Translations under genes and position numbers: made by a program | Notes under the pieces: model-generated | What the model saw: only the letters and a program-made list of their open reading frames with translations | What the model was told of the DNA's origin: nothing | Databases searched by the model: none | In this document: positions 1-15,200 of the stretch, one piece after another | Layout: each line of letters begins with the position of its first letter | How positions within the stretch are numbered: the first letter of the stretch is position 1 | DNA from: Petrosia ficiformis | Lineage: Eukaryota > Porifera > Demospongiae > Haplosclerida > Petrosiidae | Direction of reading: 5' to 3' | DNA: 64,000 bases | Assembly (NCBI GenBank): GCA_947044365.1 | Contig: OX345644.1 | Span: 3,329,077-3,393,076, forward strand

Positions 1-241
1 GGTACAGTGTGAAAAATCAGCATAGTGCGTGATTTGAATGTACATGTATAATTGTTTCTATAGTAAACATATTGGATAATAATAATCACATGACCTATGG
101 AAAATACGTGTGTAACTACTACATGTACATGTACTTACATGTATGCTCCAAATGACAAAGTAGATCATATTATTATTATTTATTACAAATGACTTTAAAA
201 ACTAGTAATCTATGAATTTTACTCAATTCTATTCTCCTTAG
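1..241 (+). other. Intron sequence upstream of the first visible dynein exon
   Basis: AT-rich sequence with no supportable reading frame. It ends in a pyrimidine-rich stretch and AG at 240-241, which serves as splice acceptor for the exon starting at 242. I take it as the 3' end of an intron whose donor lies outside the window. Confidence 0.6.
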
Positions 242-3200
242 AGACGGCATATTTGCCTATTTCATCAACTTAGTCCAAAACAAGTTACACATTGTCCTCT
301 GTATGAGTCCAGTAGGAGATGCATTTCGTTCAAGATGTCGTATGTTCCCTTCACTTGTTAATTGTTGTACTATTGATTGGTTTACTGAATGGCCTCGTGA
401 AGCTCTGCTCTCAGTAGCTGAAACTTTCTTTGAGCATGTTGATCTGGGGGATGACACAATGAAGGTATAACTGGATGTATATATATTGTAAATGTGTTTG
501 CATGTTTAACGTAAAATAGATTTATTGTAACTGCATATTCATGTATATTAGTGTTGCTTTTGTATGACAATAATGATCGCTTTTAGTTGTAGTTATATGT
601 AGTATACCTAGTTTCTCAAACTTTTATTTATATGTAATTTAATTAACTGAAATAATATTAGTTAACTAACTAAAAGTGCCCAATTTTCATTTTAGTTAGT
701 TATGTTATTACAGTAGATTTGTAATTTAGTTGTTTAGTTAAATAAAAGTAATAATGCCTTACTAGAAAAAGATTTTTAGCTACGTACAACAACACTAGGG
801 TATATGTACATGTGTGTATGTGTGTGTGTGTGTGTGTAATATTCATTAATACATGCTAGTTTTTGATAGTATAAGTATCATAAAATGTACATAGCAGGAT
901 CACATGCTGTGCTCCTAGATGTTACATGTATACATGAAGTTATTAATACTTTTATAATTATAGTTCCTGACCATCACTTGAAGAATATACATATCATTTA
1001 CTTCTCTTATATACATTCTATTCCAGGGTAAGGTAGCCCAGATGTGTGTCGAGATTCATACCAGTGTTAGTACAATGTCTGAAGTCTTCTACGCTGAATT
1101 GAGAAGGAGAAACTATACAACACCAACATCTTATCTTGAACTTATAAACTTGTATTTAGCAATGCTTCAAACAAAGAAGAAGTGAGGAATAGAAATATCT
1201 GTTTTTGAATGCAAAGACTTGTCATTGTTCAGTTTAAAATTTCAGACCGTCTTTGTTATCACTTACAAATTAATGATTAGGATATACATGTACATTATAT
1301 TTCTCTCTCTCTCTCTCTCAACAACGATAACGATAACAGACAGTTGATGGTTTCTAGAGATCGTATAGCAACTGGTCTAAAGAAGATCTTAGAGACAAAT
1401 GAACTAGTAACAAATATGGAGGTCATTTTATAAATAAGAATTATTAAAATATATATATCATAATAATAATAAACATTTCAATGATGGCTGTGATCTATAT
1501 GTAGTAAAAGATTCAGAACAGTAAAAAAAAACCAATATAGTTATAGTTAATAGTCTCCATTGCATCTGAACTAGTTACATGTACATGTAGCTGTACTTTG
1601 CTTATTGGAATTACTCTGTGTAAGTGCTTCTGCAATAGCATATACAGTGTATATAGGTATAGTAACAATAGTTGATATTTGATATCTAGCATAGCTTCAA
1701 CCCAAGTGGTTTAGTAGTTTATGCTTCTCTTGTGTTTATAGGCTGAACTGAAAGAATTGGAACCGGAACTACACAAGAAATCAATAGAAACTGAAGAACT
1801 GATGGAAAGACTGAAAGTTGATCAGGAGAAAGCCAATGAGGTGAATATTAATATCGAGTACATGTAGATGTACATGTACCTGTACCTGTTGTGTTATAAA
1901 ATTATAATTACCTACCTATACTGATATAAATCATGTATATTATTGAGTGTATAATAACAACTGATAATCAAATGACAAGAAATTGCAATTTTATAGTTTT
2001 GTCTTCTGCCTTTTTTTCAAGGACGAAGTACATTTTACTTGACATGCATGTTTGAAAACTTGTAATCATATGTAGTACTTGTGAATAGATGGGTATCGGG
2101 TCTTTGTTTAAAACTTTGTCAATGGGAGCATGTATGTGGGGAGGCATGTACAGAGTTGATGCACAATGGGAACCTAACTAACTTCCAAGGGAAAGAGATT
2201 CTTCATGGCAATGGGACCATCCTAAAAGAAACACTGGGTATAAATAACTGCTAGCATATGATATACAACACTCACATGTATTTAAATTATTTCTTTTTTT
2301 ACAGGTACGAACAGTAGTAGCTAAAGAGGAGGCTATAGCCAAAACAAAGGCTGCAGAAACTGAAGCAATAGCTAATGATGCTCAGAAAGACTTGGATCAA
2401 GCTTTACCAGCATTAGAAGCTGCAAATAAGGTGATGATACAATCAGATAAAGTCCGTTCACATTGACAATGATAGAGTGTGATGACTTTGTAATATAGTG
2501 TATAGTTTAATGTGATAGTGTTAATACATGTGTGTACATAATTGATTATATTCTAACTCAATAATGAAGCAATGGATTGAGACACAAAAAGAAAGGGAAG
2601 GATAAATTATATGGCAATGGTGTTGATAAAAAATATTGTTGGTCATTCCAAATTAAAGTAATGAATACTTTCCTGAGGTCATGGTGAATGTGAATGACCT
2701 CAAAACACTCCTTAATAGATAGTACACGGTTCATATTGTACACTACATTCTCTTACTATTCTAATTTACTTTTTGGATTCATTATTATTCTTTTTGTATC
2801 ATCTTCATTTTTTAATCTCTCTTTATGTTCTCTAATCTACTTTTGCAGCCTTCACTGACATCTACCCACCATCTTCCCTCCTCTTTTTAATTTTCAATCT
2901 CTTGTTTCTCTTTCTTCCATTTGTCTCAACTTCTCGTTCTTTTTCTCACTCTTTTGTCTTCATCAGGCACTAAATGCTCTTGACAAAAGTGATATTTCAG
3001 AGATTCGTGTGTTTTCTAAACCACCTGATCTTGTGAACACAGTAATGGAGAGTATTTGTATTTTATTCAGTTGTCCTCCAAACTGGCCTAGTGCTAAACA
3101 GTTACTAGGAGATGCTGGTCTTATGAAGAAAATGATTGACTATGATAAAGTAAGGATCAAACATGTGTTAGTGTTTAGTTAGTGTGTTAGTGTGTTAGTG

Positions 3201-6200
3201 TTTAGTTATTTGTGTGTTTAGTTAGTGTTTAGTTAGTGTGTTAGTGTGAGGTTAATGTTAGTGTGTTAGTGTTTAGTTATTTGTGTGTTTAGTTAGTAGT
3301 ATTAGTGTTATGTTAGTGTGTTGGTGTTTAGGTAGTAGTATTAGTGTTATGTTAGTGTGTTAGTATTTAGTTAGTGTATTAGTGTTATGTTAGTGTGTTG
3401 GTGTTTAGGTAGTAGTATTAGTGTGTTAGTGTTTAGTTGGTGTTTAAACTAGTTACTTGTATTAGGTTAGTGTTTAGTAATTCATATATTCTTTTAGTAT
3501 TTTGTGTATATATCAGTCTTAAATTACATGTACATAGTTACATACAATGTAGTTTATACATGTAACAAATCCAACTGCTGCTGAGAAGTACTATAGAAAC
3601 TCTCACTATCTCAGTATCTATCTATTTAACTATATGTGTCTATCTGTCTGTCTGTCACTCTATCTCTCTGTGTACTTTTATGCATTTAGGACAACATTTC
3701 AGAGTCAACACTGAAAAGACTCAAGAAGTATGTAGAAAATCCAAAGTTTCAACCCGATATTGTTGAAAAGACATCAAAAGTCAGTGTATAAAATATCATA
3801 CATGTATATGATTATATTATTATTGTATTTATGATTATGATCTAACAGGCATGTAAGTCAATGTGTATGTGGGTTCTTGCAATGGACTGCTACTCAAAAG
3901 TATTCAAAACTGTTGAGCCAAAGAGAGAAAGGTAAAATTACAAGAGATTTGTGTACATTCCATTGTTAGCACATTAATTACTGTAGATTGAAAGTAGCAC
4001 GAACTGAATTAGATAAGATGATGGCGGAACTTAAAGAGAAACAAGATGCATTAGAAGAAGTAGAATCTAAGGTATGTGGGTTTATTATATAAAGTTCTGA
4101 ACCAGATCAGTCCCGTGTAGTGTTCCACTGATAACATTACATGTATCTAATGATACTTCTGATGCTAATAACATACACAAAATGGAGGTAAATACTGAAA
4201 TCAATTCCACTTTGTGTTTAAATGAAGTTTAATAATACATAATAATTCTAGTAAACAGAACATTTCATGCTGTGCCATATGTCTTCTTCAGCTGTTGAAA
4301 ACCTACAGTTCCAGACATTGTATTTATCAGAATTATTATCATGTTATTAAAGGACACAAATTTGAATCTACATGTACCATCATGATAATTAGCATCTATG
4401 AAATTACTGATATAGACATTAAATTTGTCATCATTGGATCTTGAGATACACTATACACTGCGTATATCTGTACAATATTTTAAGAACCCTTCTATATACT
4501 TGTCTTCTCTTATCTCTCCTTACTTCCCATCTCTCTATCTTCGCCCTTCTTCTTCCTCTTTCTTGTTATTTTAAATTCTCATTTTTTTCCTCAAGATTGC
4601 TCGTCTCCAAGCATCTTATGAGAAAAGTGTATCAGAGAAAGAAGAGCTAACTCAAAATATTGGACAGACACAATCTAGATTGAAGAGAGCTGCTAAACTG
4701 ACTACAGGTCTAGCAGATGAACAAGTCAGATGGGCTGAATCTGTGAAGGTAAACAGTATTGGATGTAATCAGAGGAGGTTCCTCATGCACCACTACATGC
4801 TGAGGTTGAGCAGTTCAACCTGCCAGTATTGGATGTAATCAGAGGAGGTTCCTCATGCATCACTACATGCTGAGGTTGAGCAGTTCAACCTGCCAGTATT
4901 GGATGTAATCAGAGGAGGTTCCTCATGCATCACTACATGCTGAGGTTGAGCAGTTCAACCTGCCAGTATTGGATGTAATCAGAGGAGGTTCCTCATGCAC
5001 CGCTACATGCTGAGGTTGAACAGTTCAACCTGCCAGTATTGGATGTAATCAGAGGAGGTTCCTCATGCATCACTACATGCTGAGGTTGAGCAGTTCAACC
5101 TGCCAGTATTGGATGTAATCAGAGGAGGTTCCTCATGCACCACTACATGCTGAGGTTGAACAGTTCAACCTGCCAGTATTGGATGTAATCAGAGGAGGTT
5201 GCTCATGCACCACTACATGCTGAGGTTGAACAGTTCAACCTGCCAGTATTGGATGTAATCAGAGGAGGTTGCTCATGCACCTCTACATGCTGAGGTTGAA
5301 CAGTTCAACCTGCTGAGTCAACACGTGATATAAATTAATCATACCTGCATGCATAACATTGATTAAATTCAAGCTATAAAGATTTTAGTTAAGCGTGATT
5401 ATATAGACTTATAGATAGTAGATAGGTGGATGGATGGATGAATGGATGGCTGAATTGATAGATGAATGAAGACATACATGTACATTCATCTAATTTGAAA
5501 GAAAGCCCATCAACAAAATGACCTGTTTTATGGAAATCCAATGCTTCACTACCTATATACATGTATATACATGTATGTATCATATGTATGCTGTAATTAT
5601 TATAATGTTTTGTGCACTTTTCTCTACAATAGAGATTTGAAGAGGAGATTGGTAATGTTGTAGGGAATGTGTTTGTGGCTGCAGCGTGTGTGGCCTATTA
5701 TGGAGCTTTCACCTCTTTATATAGAGAAAGAGTGAGTGAATATTATTAATAGAGTTATTTCGGGAGCTGGTGAATTAACGGTATTGACTGTAATTAATGT
5801 ACAGCTAAAATGTATGGATATGATAATTTAGACAAGCTTACTATAGTATTAGTGTATTACAGTTTATTTTATGTACATGTTTTTCCTAGATGATCAACTG
5901 AAAGTAGTTAAATTAAATGCCATTGGAACTGAAGAAGGCCCAAACCTTTGGCATAAATAAATTAATTTCTTCTGATCAGTCGTGATATACATGTATCAGA
6001 AATGCTAGCAGTGTCTGCTTTTATATGGTTCAACTTTCCAACTTGTGACATTAAAAATTTCCAAATCAGCAATTCACTTCATAGAGTGGGGTTTAAAATA
6101 ACAATATGATGAACAAATACCTATAGCAATTTATTAGAAATTTATTATTATCAGTATTATCATTAGTATTATCATTATTGATAGTTATACGTATTATAAC

Positions 6201-9200
6201 ACACAATGTATTATGCTGCACATTACTTGTGACTCCCTTAGCTCATGAACCAATGGATTGAACGCTGTAAAGAGCTTGAGATACCTGTATCAGAGGATCT
6301 CAGTCTAATATCAGTATTAGCCGATGCATTTGAGATAAGACAATGGAATTCTCATGGGCTACCAAGAGATAATGTATCCACAGAGAATGCTATTCTGGTG
6401 ACTAGAGGAAGGAGATGGCCTCTTATGATCGATCCTCAAGAACAAGTGAGCAGTGAAGTATTGAATACAATTCAGGAAGCATCTCTATTCATTTGTTATT
6501 AATAGTTATATTATTAGTATTGTTTTAGTTAACTACAGTAAGACTAAAACTAAAACTAATCTTTAAAAAATACATTGTGAGTTTTATTTAACTGTAACTA
6601 AATTACAAGTCCAGGATTGGTTGTTAGGTAAAATCATTTTGCTAAAGGGATCATGTTTGTGATGATAATAAAACTACACTATTAATATTGATAATGTCAT
6701 GTAATTATGTACTTTATATTAATCTCATTCTTTAGGCCAATCGATGGGTTCGTAACATGGAGGGTAAAAATGGTCTGAAGGTGATAAAACTGACAGATCC
6801 CAACTACCTACGTACACTGGAGAATGCCATTAGAATTGGTACACCAGTACTTGTGGAAGATGTGAGTCTTTAGCAATCGATACATACATGTACATGTACA
6901 TGTACTGTGCCTCAATACAGTACAGTAGATATGCATATACACATACATGTATATCATCCCCTAATATATTCTGCAATATGTACATGTACTGTGCCTCAAT
7001 AAAGTACAGTACATATACATGTACATGTACACATATATCAGCCCCTAAAATATTCTGCAATATGTACCTGTACTGTGCCTCAATAAAATACAGTACATAT
7101 GCATATACTCATATATCAGCCCCTAAAATATTCCGTAATATGTACCTGTATTGTGCCTCAATAAAGTACAGTACATATGCATATACACATATCAGCCCCT
7201 AAAATATTCTGCAATATGTACATGTACTGTGCCTCAATAGAACATCATACCAACCACTAAAGATATTCTATGTGATTGTATACTGTCCTATTGTGCCTAT
7301 AATTATTACAATTGCTCATTGTAAATTATTCTACAGATTGGGGAGCAACTTGATCCATCTCTTGAACCAGTTCTTCTTAAACAGACCTTCATACAGGGTG
7401 GCAGATTACTCATTAGACTGGGTGACAGTGACATTGACTATGACAAAAATTTTAGGTACATGTACATATTAATGAAAAACATTAAGGTTAGAATATTCAT
7501 GCATGTACATGTATTACACTGAACTTTGGTTTATACGTTATGTGTGTGTCTGTGTGTGTGTGTGTCTGCGTCTGTGTCTGTATGTGTCTGTATCTGTGTT
7601 AGTTTGTGTCTGTCTGTGTTAGTTTGTGTACATACATGTTGTGACATTATGACCATTCACTGTACTTTAAGAGTTGGTTTGTAGAGTTGATGTGTTTATT
7701 TTATATATATTTTCAAGGTTCTACATGACTAGTAAAATGGCTAATCCTCATTATCTACCAGAGGTGTGTATTAAAGTGACTATTATTAATTTCACTGTCA
7801 CTAAATCAGGACTAGAGGATCAGCTATTGAGGTATTTATACATGTATAGACTATAGACACTGTATACATGTAATTTGGTATTCTACACACAATACAATAA
7901 TTAATATCAATGAAGATTAACATTATGACATCAATTTGTATCATTTTCACATCACATGACATTTTGGTAATGAAATACTTACAGTACCTGACTTTATAAA
8001 GTTTACACACTATGACGAACTACACTTTAATAGTCAACTGTACTTCTAAGTATTACTATAGTACTACTTTGTACTGTAATCATAGTATTATATGAATTCC
8101 ATTTACATTTATGTGGTTAGATGTAATACTGTGTAGTACATTGGAAGTACAGCGTACTTCACTCACAAAGTACACTATAGTCAATGGAAGTACAGTAATA
8201 GTATGTAAACTTAATACACTTTGTGTCAATATCTTCAATATTGATGTATCACACTGGACATCTTTACTTATCTGTCAGTATCTTCATCTCCTTTATTTCT
8301 GATATTCTAATGTCTCTTCATACTTTCTTTTGCTTCATAATTTTTTTTGTTTCTCTATTCAGTGATGTTGTGAGATTGGAGAGACCTGATCTTGAGAAAC
8401 AAAGAAATGAACTTATTGTTAACATAAATGCAGCTAAAAATGAACTGAAGGTAATACTTTAATTAGGACACCCCTCAGATAATCAATTAATCAGGACAGA
8501 CTATAACAAGCTTGTTTATTATTGTAACTGCCTAACTCTAAAGTGAAATTACAATGTATGTAATTATAATTACATAATTGTAATTATAATTACATAATTG
8601 TAATGATAATTACATAATTGTAATGATAATTACATAATTGTAATTGCATACATGTAGTATTATTACCTTAAGTCTACTTTTAATTGCATGTACTAATTTT
8701 AGTGATTTTAGTGACTAACGTTAAATTAGTATTCGCTGAAAATAAATATATTCCGTGATCATTTTATTAGTCATATTAGGCATGGCTCAGAAATTTGCTA
8801 AAATTAATCTATGCTAAATCCAAGTGTTACAAATCACTAAATTTAGTCGATGCAATCTTAAAATATAATTAAATATTTCTAACTATAATTATGGCATAAT
8901 TTTAATCATTATCTCCTGACATAAAACCACTCTTTGTCATCACGACTTTCACAGTACAGAGACTCTTAACGTAATATTTTTATGTTTAGAGTATTGAAGA
9001 CAAAATTCTTAAGTTATTGTTTGAGTCACAAGGTAATATTTTGGATGATGAGAAACTCATAGAAACTCTGGATGCTTCAAAGGTAATGAGTATGACAATA
9101 TTAGGTTCATATTGTCTTCATCCACTGATATAGATATTATAATTATAGTAAATGTATTATATAATTGATAATCAGATCTTTAATCAGTGTTGGACATTAT

Positions 9201-12200
9201 CAACTATTATTTTTAGTATCAGTATCAGTTATATTGGTATATCAGTAATGATTATGTGTATATATAACATAACCTGGTAACCATTAAGATCTAAGTCAGT
9301 TTCTAATCTAATACATACAGATGGCGTACATTCACGGTATAAGAAAGATCTCCACGATTCATTACAACATGTTCATAATTATGTATAAGTACTTACTATA
9401 TGTTATTGTAGGTGACCTCTATGCAAATTTCCAAACGTCTTGCTGAAGCTGAACAAACTGAAATGCAGATATCCACAGCTAGAGAGAAATATCGTCCAGT
9501 AGCTACCAGAGGTATACTGTGTGTATATAACATGTACATTTCCATAAAGGTTCCATACCGTGTTTTCAGTATTCATTTTGGTGATTCTGGAACTTTATTA
9601 TAACACAATATAATATTTCTTGAAAAGTCCAGGGTCAGTATTAAAGAAATTGTGAATGCTCTCAATACTGAGATCCTACATAGACAACCTTTCTACAAAG
9701 GTCATGACATCATCATGCCAGCAACCTGTCAACCTTTGGAACCATTAAATGTTAATACAATGTACTGTTATCATCATGTATTATAGAACATTTTAACCTT
9801 CACCTTCCATCTTGTACCACCTCAATGTACATGTACTTATATAAAAGGAAACTGTTTTTTGTAACTTACATAGCTGAAGAAGGCCCTTAGGCTGAAATAT
9901 TCTTTTCAAGAAATATTTTATTGTTTTATACAAACTTCAAGAATCTCCATAATAAACTAATATATTGTTGTACTATGTATATGTACTATATATAGGTATA
10001 CATGTAATATATATTTTCACAAGAATCTCACAATGTACTACACACATGTAGGCTCTGTAATGTATTTTGTGATTGCTACTATGGCAGATGTTGATCCTAT
10101 GTACCAGTTCTCTCTGAAATACTTCAATCAGGTGTTCATAATGTCTATTCATGAATCATCTCCATTTATTTATCCACTCATCTAACTGCCAAACATTCAT
10201 CCTTTTGTACCCAGCTGCTAATCCCACATCCATCTGTCACTCCTCCATCCATCCATTCATCTTGTCACCCATCTGCCAATCCATTCATTCTTTTGTCCAG
10301 TCATCCATCTGCCAATCCAATCCATTCATCGATTTATGAAGTACCAATCTATACATCCCTCTTACTATTTCTTTATCTTTCCAGTTATTTAACCTGTGTA
10401 TAGAGAACAGTGAACCATCTCAAGACCTTGAAGTTAGACTGCAAACACTACTTAAAAACACAACTAATTCTGTATATACCAATGTTGCAAGGTAAGTCAT
10501 TTGTCATATCATTTTTCATTTATAATTCATTTTTTTAGTAGCGTAGCTGCAATATCATTGTGATTAAAAACAGATGTTTGTGTTGTTCCAGTGTAATATA
10601 ATATTATAATTCTAAATTATTATCACTGTATGTGTTTCAACAACACAAGCTATAGTGTGTTTAACATTACTGCAAGGGTCTATATTTTCACTGGTCTATT
10701 TGAGCGGCACGAGCTAGTGGTTTCATTTATAATTAATACTGGAGTTACTATTAACTATAGTGTATTTTGCATCGATTCTGTTTTCAATTATAGTCAATGC
10801 AGTGGTCTATTTGAACAATAGAAGCTAGTATTTAATTATAACTATTTGAACAATAGAAGCTAGTATTTAATTATAACTATTTGAACAATAGAAGCTAGTA
10901 TTTAATTATAATTATTAATAATAGGGGTCTATTTGAACAATAGAAGCTAGTATTTAATTATAATTATTATTAATAGGGGTCTATTTGAACAACACAAGCT
11001 AGTGTTCTCATTCACACTGTGTGTGGATATAATGCGTCAGGCTGGAGAAATCAGTGATGATGAATGGAATTTCTTCTTGAGAGGAGCAGCAGGAGTGGAA
11101 AGAGTAATGAATTGTTTTCATGCATCTTTTTCTTTTAAATGATTTTTCATCCTGTCTGTCTATCCATCTTCTGTTGATATTAGCTATTCTCTCTCTATGA
11201 CAGTCTGTCAAGCTTTTATAATGTGTACATTTATTATACAGGAGTATCCCGAAAAACCTGATGCTTCCTGGTTGACATTAGCTCAGTGGAAGATATGTTG
11301 TCAATTGGAAGAACTTCTGCCAGTTTTTAAAGGAATATGTAAAGATATTGTGACAACTCCAGTTTCCTGTAAACTGGGAAGTGTAGAGGTATACTGAAAT
11401 AATTAAGTGCTATATTCACACAATGTACATGTAGTATAGTAGAGATTGATGGATGAATAGATGGGTGGACGAGTGGATGAATGGATGGACAGATGGAATT
11501 GATGAATGTATGTAATTATGTATGTATGGGTGGATAGAGGGATAAATGGATGGATAAATGTATGGATGATGATTAGTGGATGAATGAGTGAATTAATTTG
11601 CAGATGAATGAATGAATTGAGTTTAAGGACACATACAAATACATGTACAATGTATGTTAATTATAGGCATAAACATTTTCTATCATTAGATTCATGCTAA
11701 TCCTGAAGATTGGGATGGATACACAGAACTCAATCCACCACCTCCTCTTGTCACTAGTGAGGAAAGTGAGGGAGATGCCGCTCCCATTACTGGTCATTGG
11801 GACTCTAGACTCACTTCATCTCAAAAGCTTATTATGATCAAAGCTTTTAAAGAAGAGAAGGTAATACATGTATTTATATGATGTATTAATCCTTGTACAC
11901 ATCTTTCTCTACATGTCTATCTATTTATCTGAGTGCAGATCTATTTAGCAGTCTCTCTATCCATTTTGTCTGTCTGTGTCTGCCTGTCTAGACATCTATC
12001 TTTCTACCTATTTCTTTGTCATATGTAAATATATGTACATTAAGTATATGCTTAATGATACATGCATAAATATTGTATTTTTTTCATTTAGGTTGTATTT
12101 GCAGTTAGTGATTTTGTCTCTGAGAATCTTGGAAAAACCTTTGTGGAGAGCCCCTCTATTGATCTCAACATTCTCTTTGAGGACACATCATCAACCACAC

Positions 12201-15200
12201 CTCTTGTGTTCATCCTCTCACAAGGTTCAGACCCTATGAGCAATTTCCTTCGTTTCGCCAAAGAGAAGGGATACATGGAGAGGATTCATGCTATTTCTCT
12301 TGGACAGGGTCAGGGACCTGTAGCTGAAAAAATGATACACAGTGCTACACAGAATGGTGATTGGATATTCCTACAGGTAGACTACTAAATATATATTATC
12401 TCCTCTTCTAGTTCCTATTCCCTTTTCTCCTCATCCTGTCTTCTATACTTTCTTCTGTTTCTCTTCCATTGTATTTCATTCTCCTTTCTCTATACCTTCC
12501 TTTTTCTAATCTTTCTTTTCCTCTTCTCTCTCTTCTTTTCCTGGTTCTTATTCTCCTCTTGAATGTTTAATGCTCTCCTCATCCATATGTTCTTCCTCTT
12601 CCTGTGTTTTCTACTCCTCTTACTTGGTCCTCTTACTTGGTTCACCTCCTGCTTACTTTCTACACTCTTTCCATATTGTATAAACACATCTCTCCTCAGA
12701 ATTGTCACTTAGCTGCTTCTTGGATGTTGTCAATGGAAGATATAGTGAAAGGATTCTCATCACCTGATGCACACATACATGATGATTTTCGACTCTACCT
12801 ATCTTCTATGCCAACCAAAGCATTTCCAGTATCAGTATTACAAAATGCAGTCAAAGTTACAAATGAACCTCCTAAAGGTATGTACTGTAGTATAACAATT
12901 ATAGACACACTGCTGAAGCAACCTTGCAACATATATATATGCTGATGGTTGTTTTGTGTACAATACTCAATTAATTCTGCATTTTTATTTTATCTACAGG
13001 ACTAAGAGCCAATATAAAGAGAGCTTTCACTGAAATACAAACTTCTTTCTTTGAAGAGCATGGTAAATCATCACACACTCCACACTTCACACACATTCAG
13101 CACACACTGTACTTGCACTACACACACTCACACTCAACACACACTCACACATATAGTCACACATTAAATTCCCCTATAACTTAATTTTCTAGTATCTATT
13201 GTAGTTTACTTTCATTTCATTTCAAACAGATCTTGGAATAACATGGCGAAAACTTATCTTTGGTTTGTGTATCTTTCATGCTGTTATTCTTGAGAGAAAA
13301 AAGTTTGGTCCACTAGGTTGGAATATCAAGGTACATGTGACTACAATAATTATTTGAACACAAAACTTAAAATCACAGTTTATATTTCTGGTACACATGT
13401 ACATAATTATAAAGATGATATGTACTTACAGTACTTACATTTAATAAATACATGTACATACATACATACATACATACATACATGAATACATTCATACATC
13501 TATAATAGATTGTTTTCTCTCATATATATATATAGTATGAGTTTACTGATAGTGATAGAGAATGTGCTCTAGATAATCTTAAAATGTTTTTAGAGGATGG
13601 AGAGATGCCATGGGATGCTCTCAGCTTTATTACTGGAGAGGTCAGTTTGCATATCATAATTATTATAGTTAATAATTATTGACTCGGATGTAAAAAAAAA
13701 GATAATGATAACTTTATTACTTTAAGGTCATTGTTTGATTATATAAAATACCACTGAATACCATTTTAAAGGCATTTAAGCTAATTTGTATTATGCATAC
13801 TGTATAGCCCTAAATTTTCACAGGTAAAATTTTTACATTTTGGCAATATTCAAATATTTTGCGATAAAAATTTCACATACACCAAAAATGCTCACGTTCA
13901 GTTTTTTGAAAAACGCGAAATTTATATCCTACGAAACTTTAGGGCTATCGGTAGGTTGGTCCCCTATTTGCATCTGTAGTCATGTACGTATATGCAATTG
14001 CACATATAGTCTAGTATTATCATATCTTAGATTACATATGGTGGGCGTGTCACAGATGCATGGGATCAGAGATGTTTAAGAACTGTTCTGAAACGATTCT
14101 TTTCACCAGTAACACTAACTCCAGGATACAAATATTCTCAATCAGGTGAGCAAATAAACTAATATTGTGTTAATCATTGTGTAATGAACTCTAGTCTAGC
14201 ATTTTAACCTTGTTTCATAACATGCTGTCTCTCTCTTTCTCAGGTATCTACTTTTCTCCAGAGGCTGATTCTATCAAAACATATCGTGACTACATTGAAA
14301 AACTACCTCACAATGATGAGCCTGAAATATTTGGTATGCACGAAAATGCAAATCTTGCATTCCAGGTTAGATTATAAAATGAATTCATCCACTTTTCTTT
14401 CTGTCTAATTAACTACATATTCATCCATCAACATCAATCCATCTATCCATATACTATATTATGTGAGCCATCTTTCCATTCATCAATCTATTAGTTTCAG
14501 TCATCCACTTGATATCTATCTATTCATCTAATCATCTGTCTATCTATCCATCTCTTCATCCTACCATTTTCTAGACTAATGAAACTCATACCTTAGTCAC
14601 TACTATATTGGATATACAACCTCGTATGGCTAGTAGTGGAGGTGGTAAGACTAATGATGAGATTGTTTATGATTTAGCTGAAAATATTCTAAACAAGATA
14701 CCAGATTCTCTAGATCTGGATAAAGCAGAAGACAGTCTATTTGAGGTCAGCTAAAGACAGTTTAATACAGGGGTTTGTATACAACATTGTGAAACTTCAT
14801 ATTCTGTATATGTGAATTAATTTCTGAACAATGGATGATTTATAGATCTCATCATCATGATAGAGGCTTTCATGCTAACTCTTTCATTTTCTCAAAATTA
14901 ATGTTCTTAGCAGAATAATGAACACAATTCTTTGAAGACAAAATGAATACCAAATAATCATAGAAACCAGTCATATAAATACTTCATATCTTACACATGA
15001 TATTATTTACTATAGCCTGGTCCTAATGGTCAAATAAATTCTCTATCAACTGTTTTGAGTCAAGAAGTGGACAGATTCAACAACTTACTTCGTGTAATTA
15101 AGGTGAAATAATTTAAAGTCTAAATTTTACAAATACTCCATACATTATACATGTATGAATAGTATTTATATACTACATGTAAACTTTAAAAATATTTATG

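Noticed and set aside
4754..5313. Possible CRISPR array (regular 70-bp repeats)
   Set aside because: Units abut with no variable spacers, the sequence lies in an intron of an animal gene, and there are no cas genes.
6888..7202. 104-codon frame rich in Tyr, Thr and Cys
   Set aside because: It is a translation of the TACATGTA-rich intronic repeats and has no protein-like composition.
9860..9910. CTGAAGAAGGCCC...GGCTGAAAT, a hammerhead- or retrotransposon-tail-like string (similar pieces near 4285 minus and 5930 plus)
   Set aside because: The required hammerhead core bases and three stems cannot be drawn, and no reverse transcriptase remnant is nearby. It may be a small repeat but is not supportable as a ribozyme.
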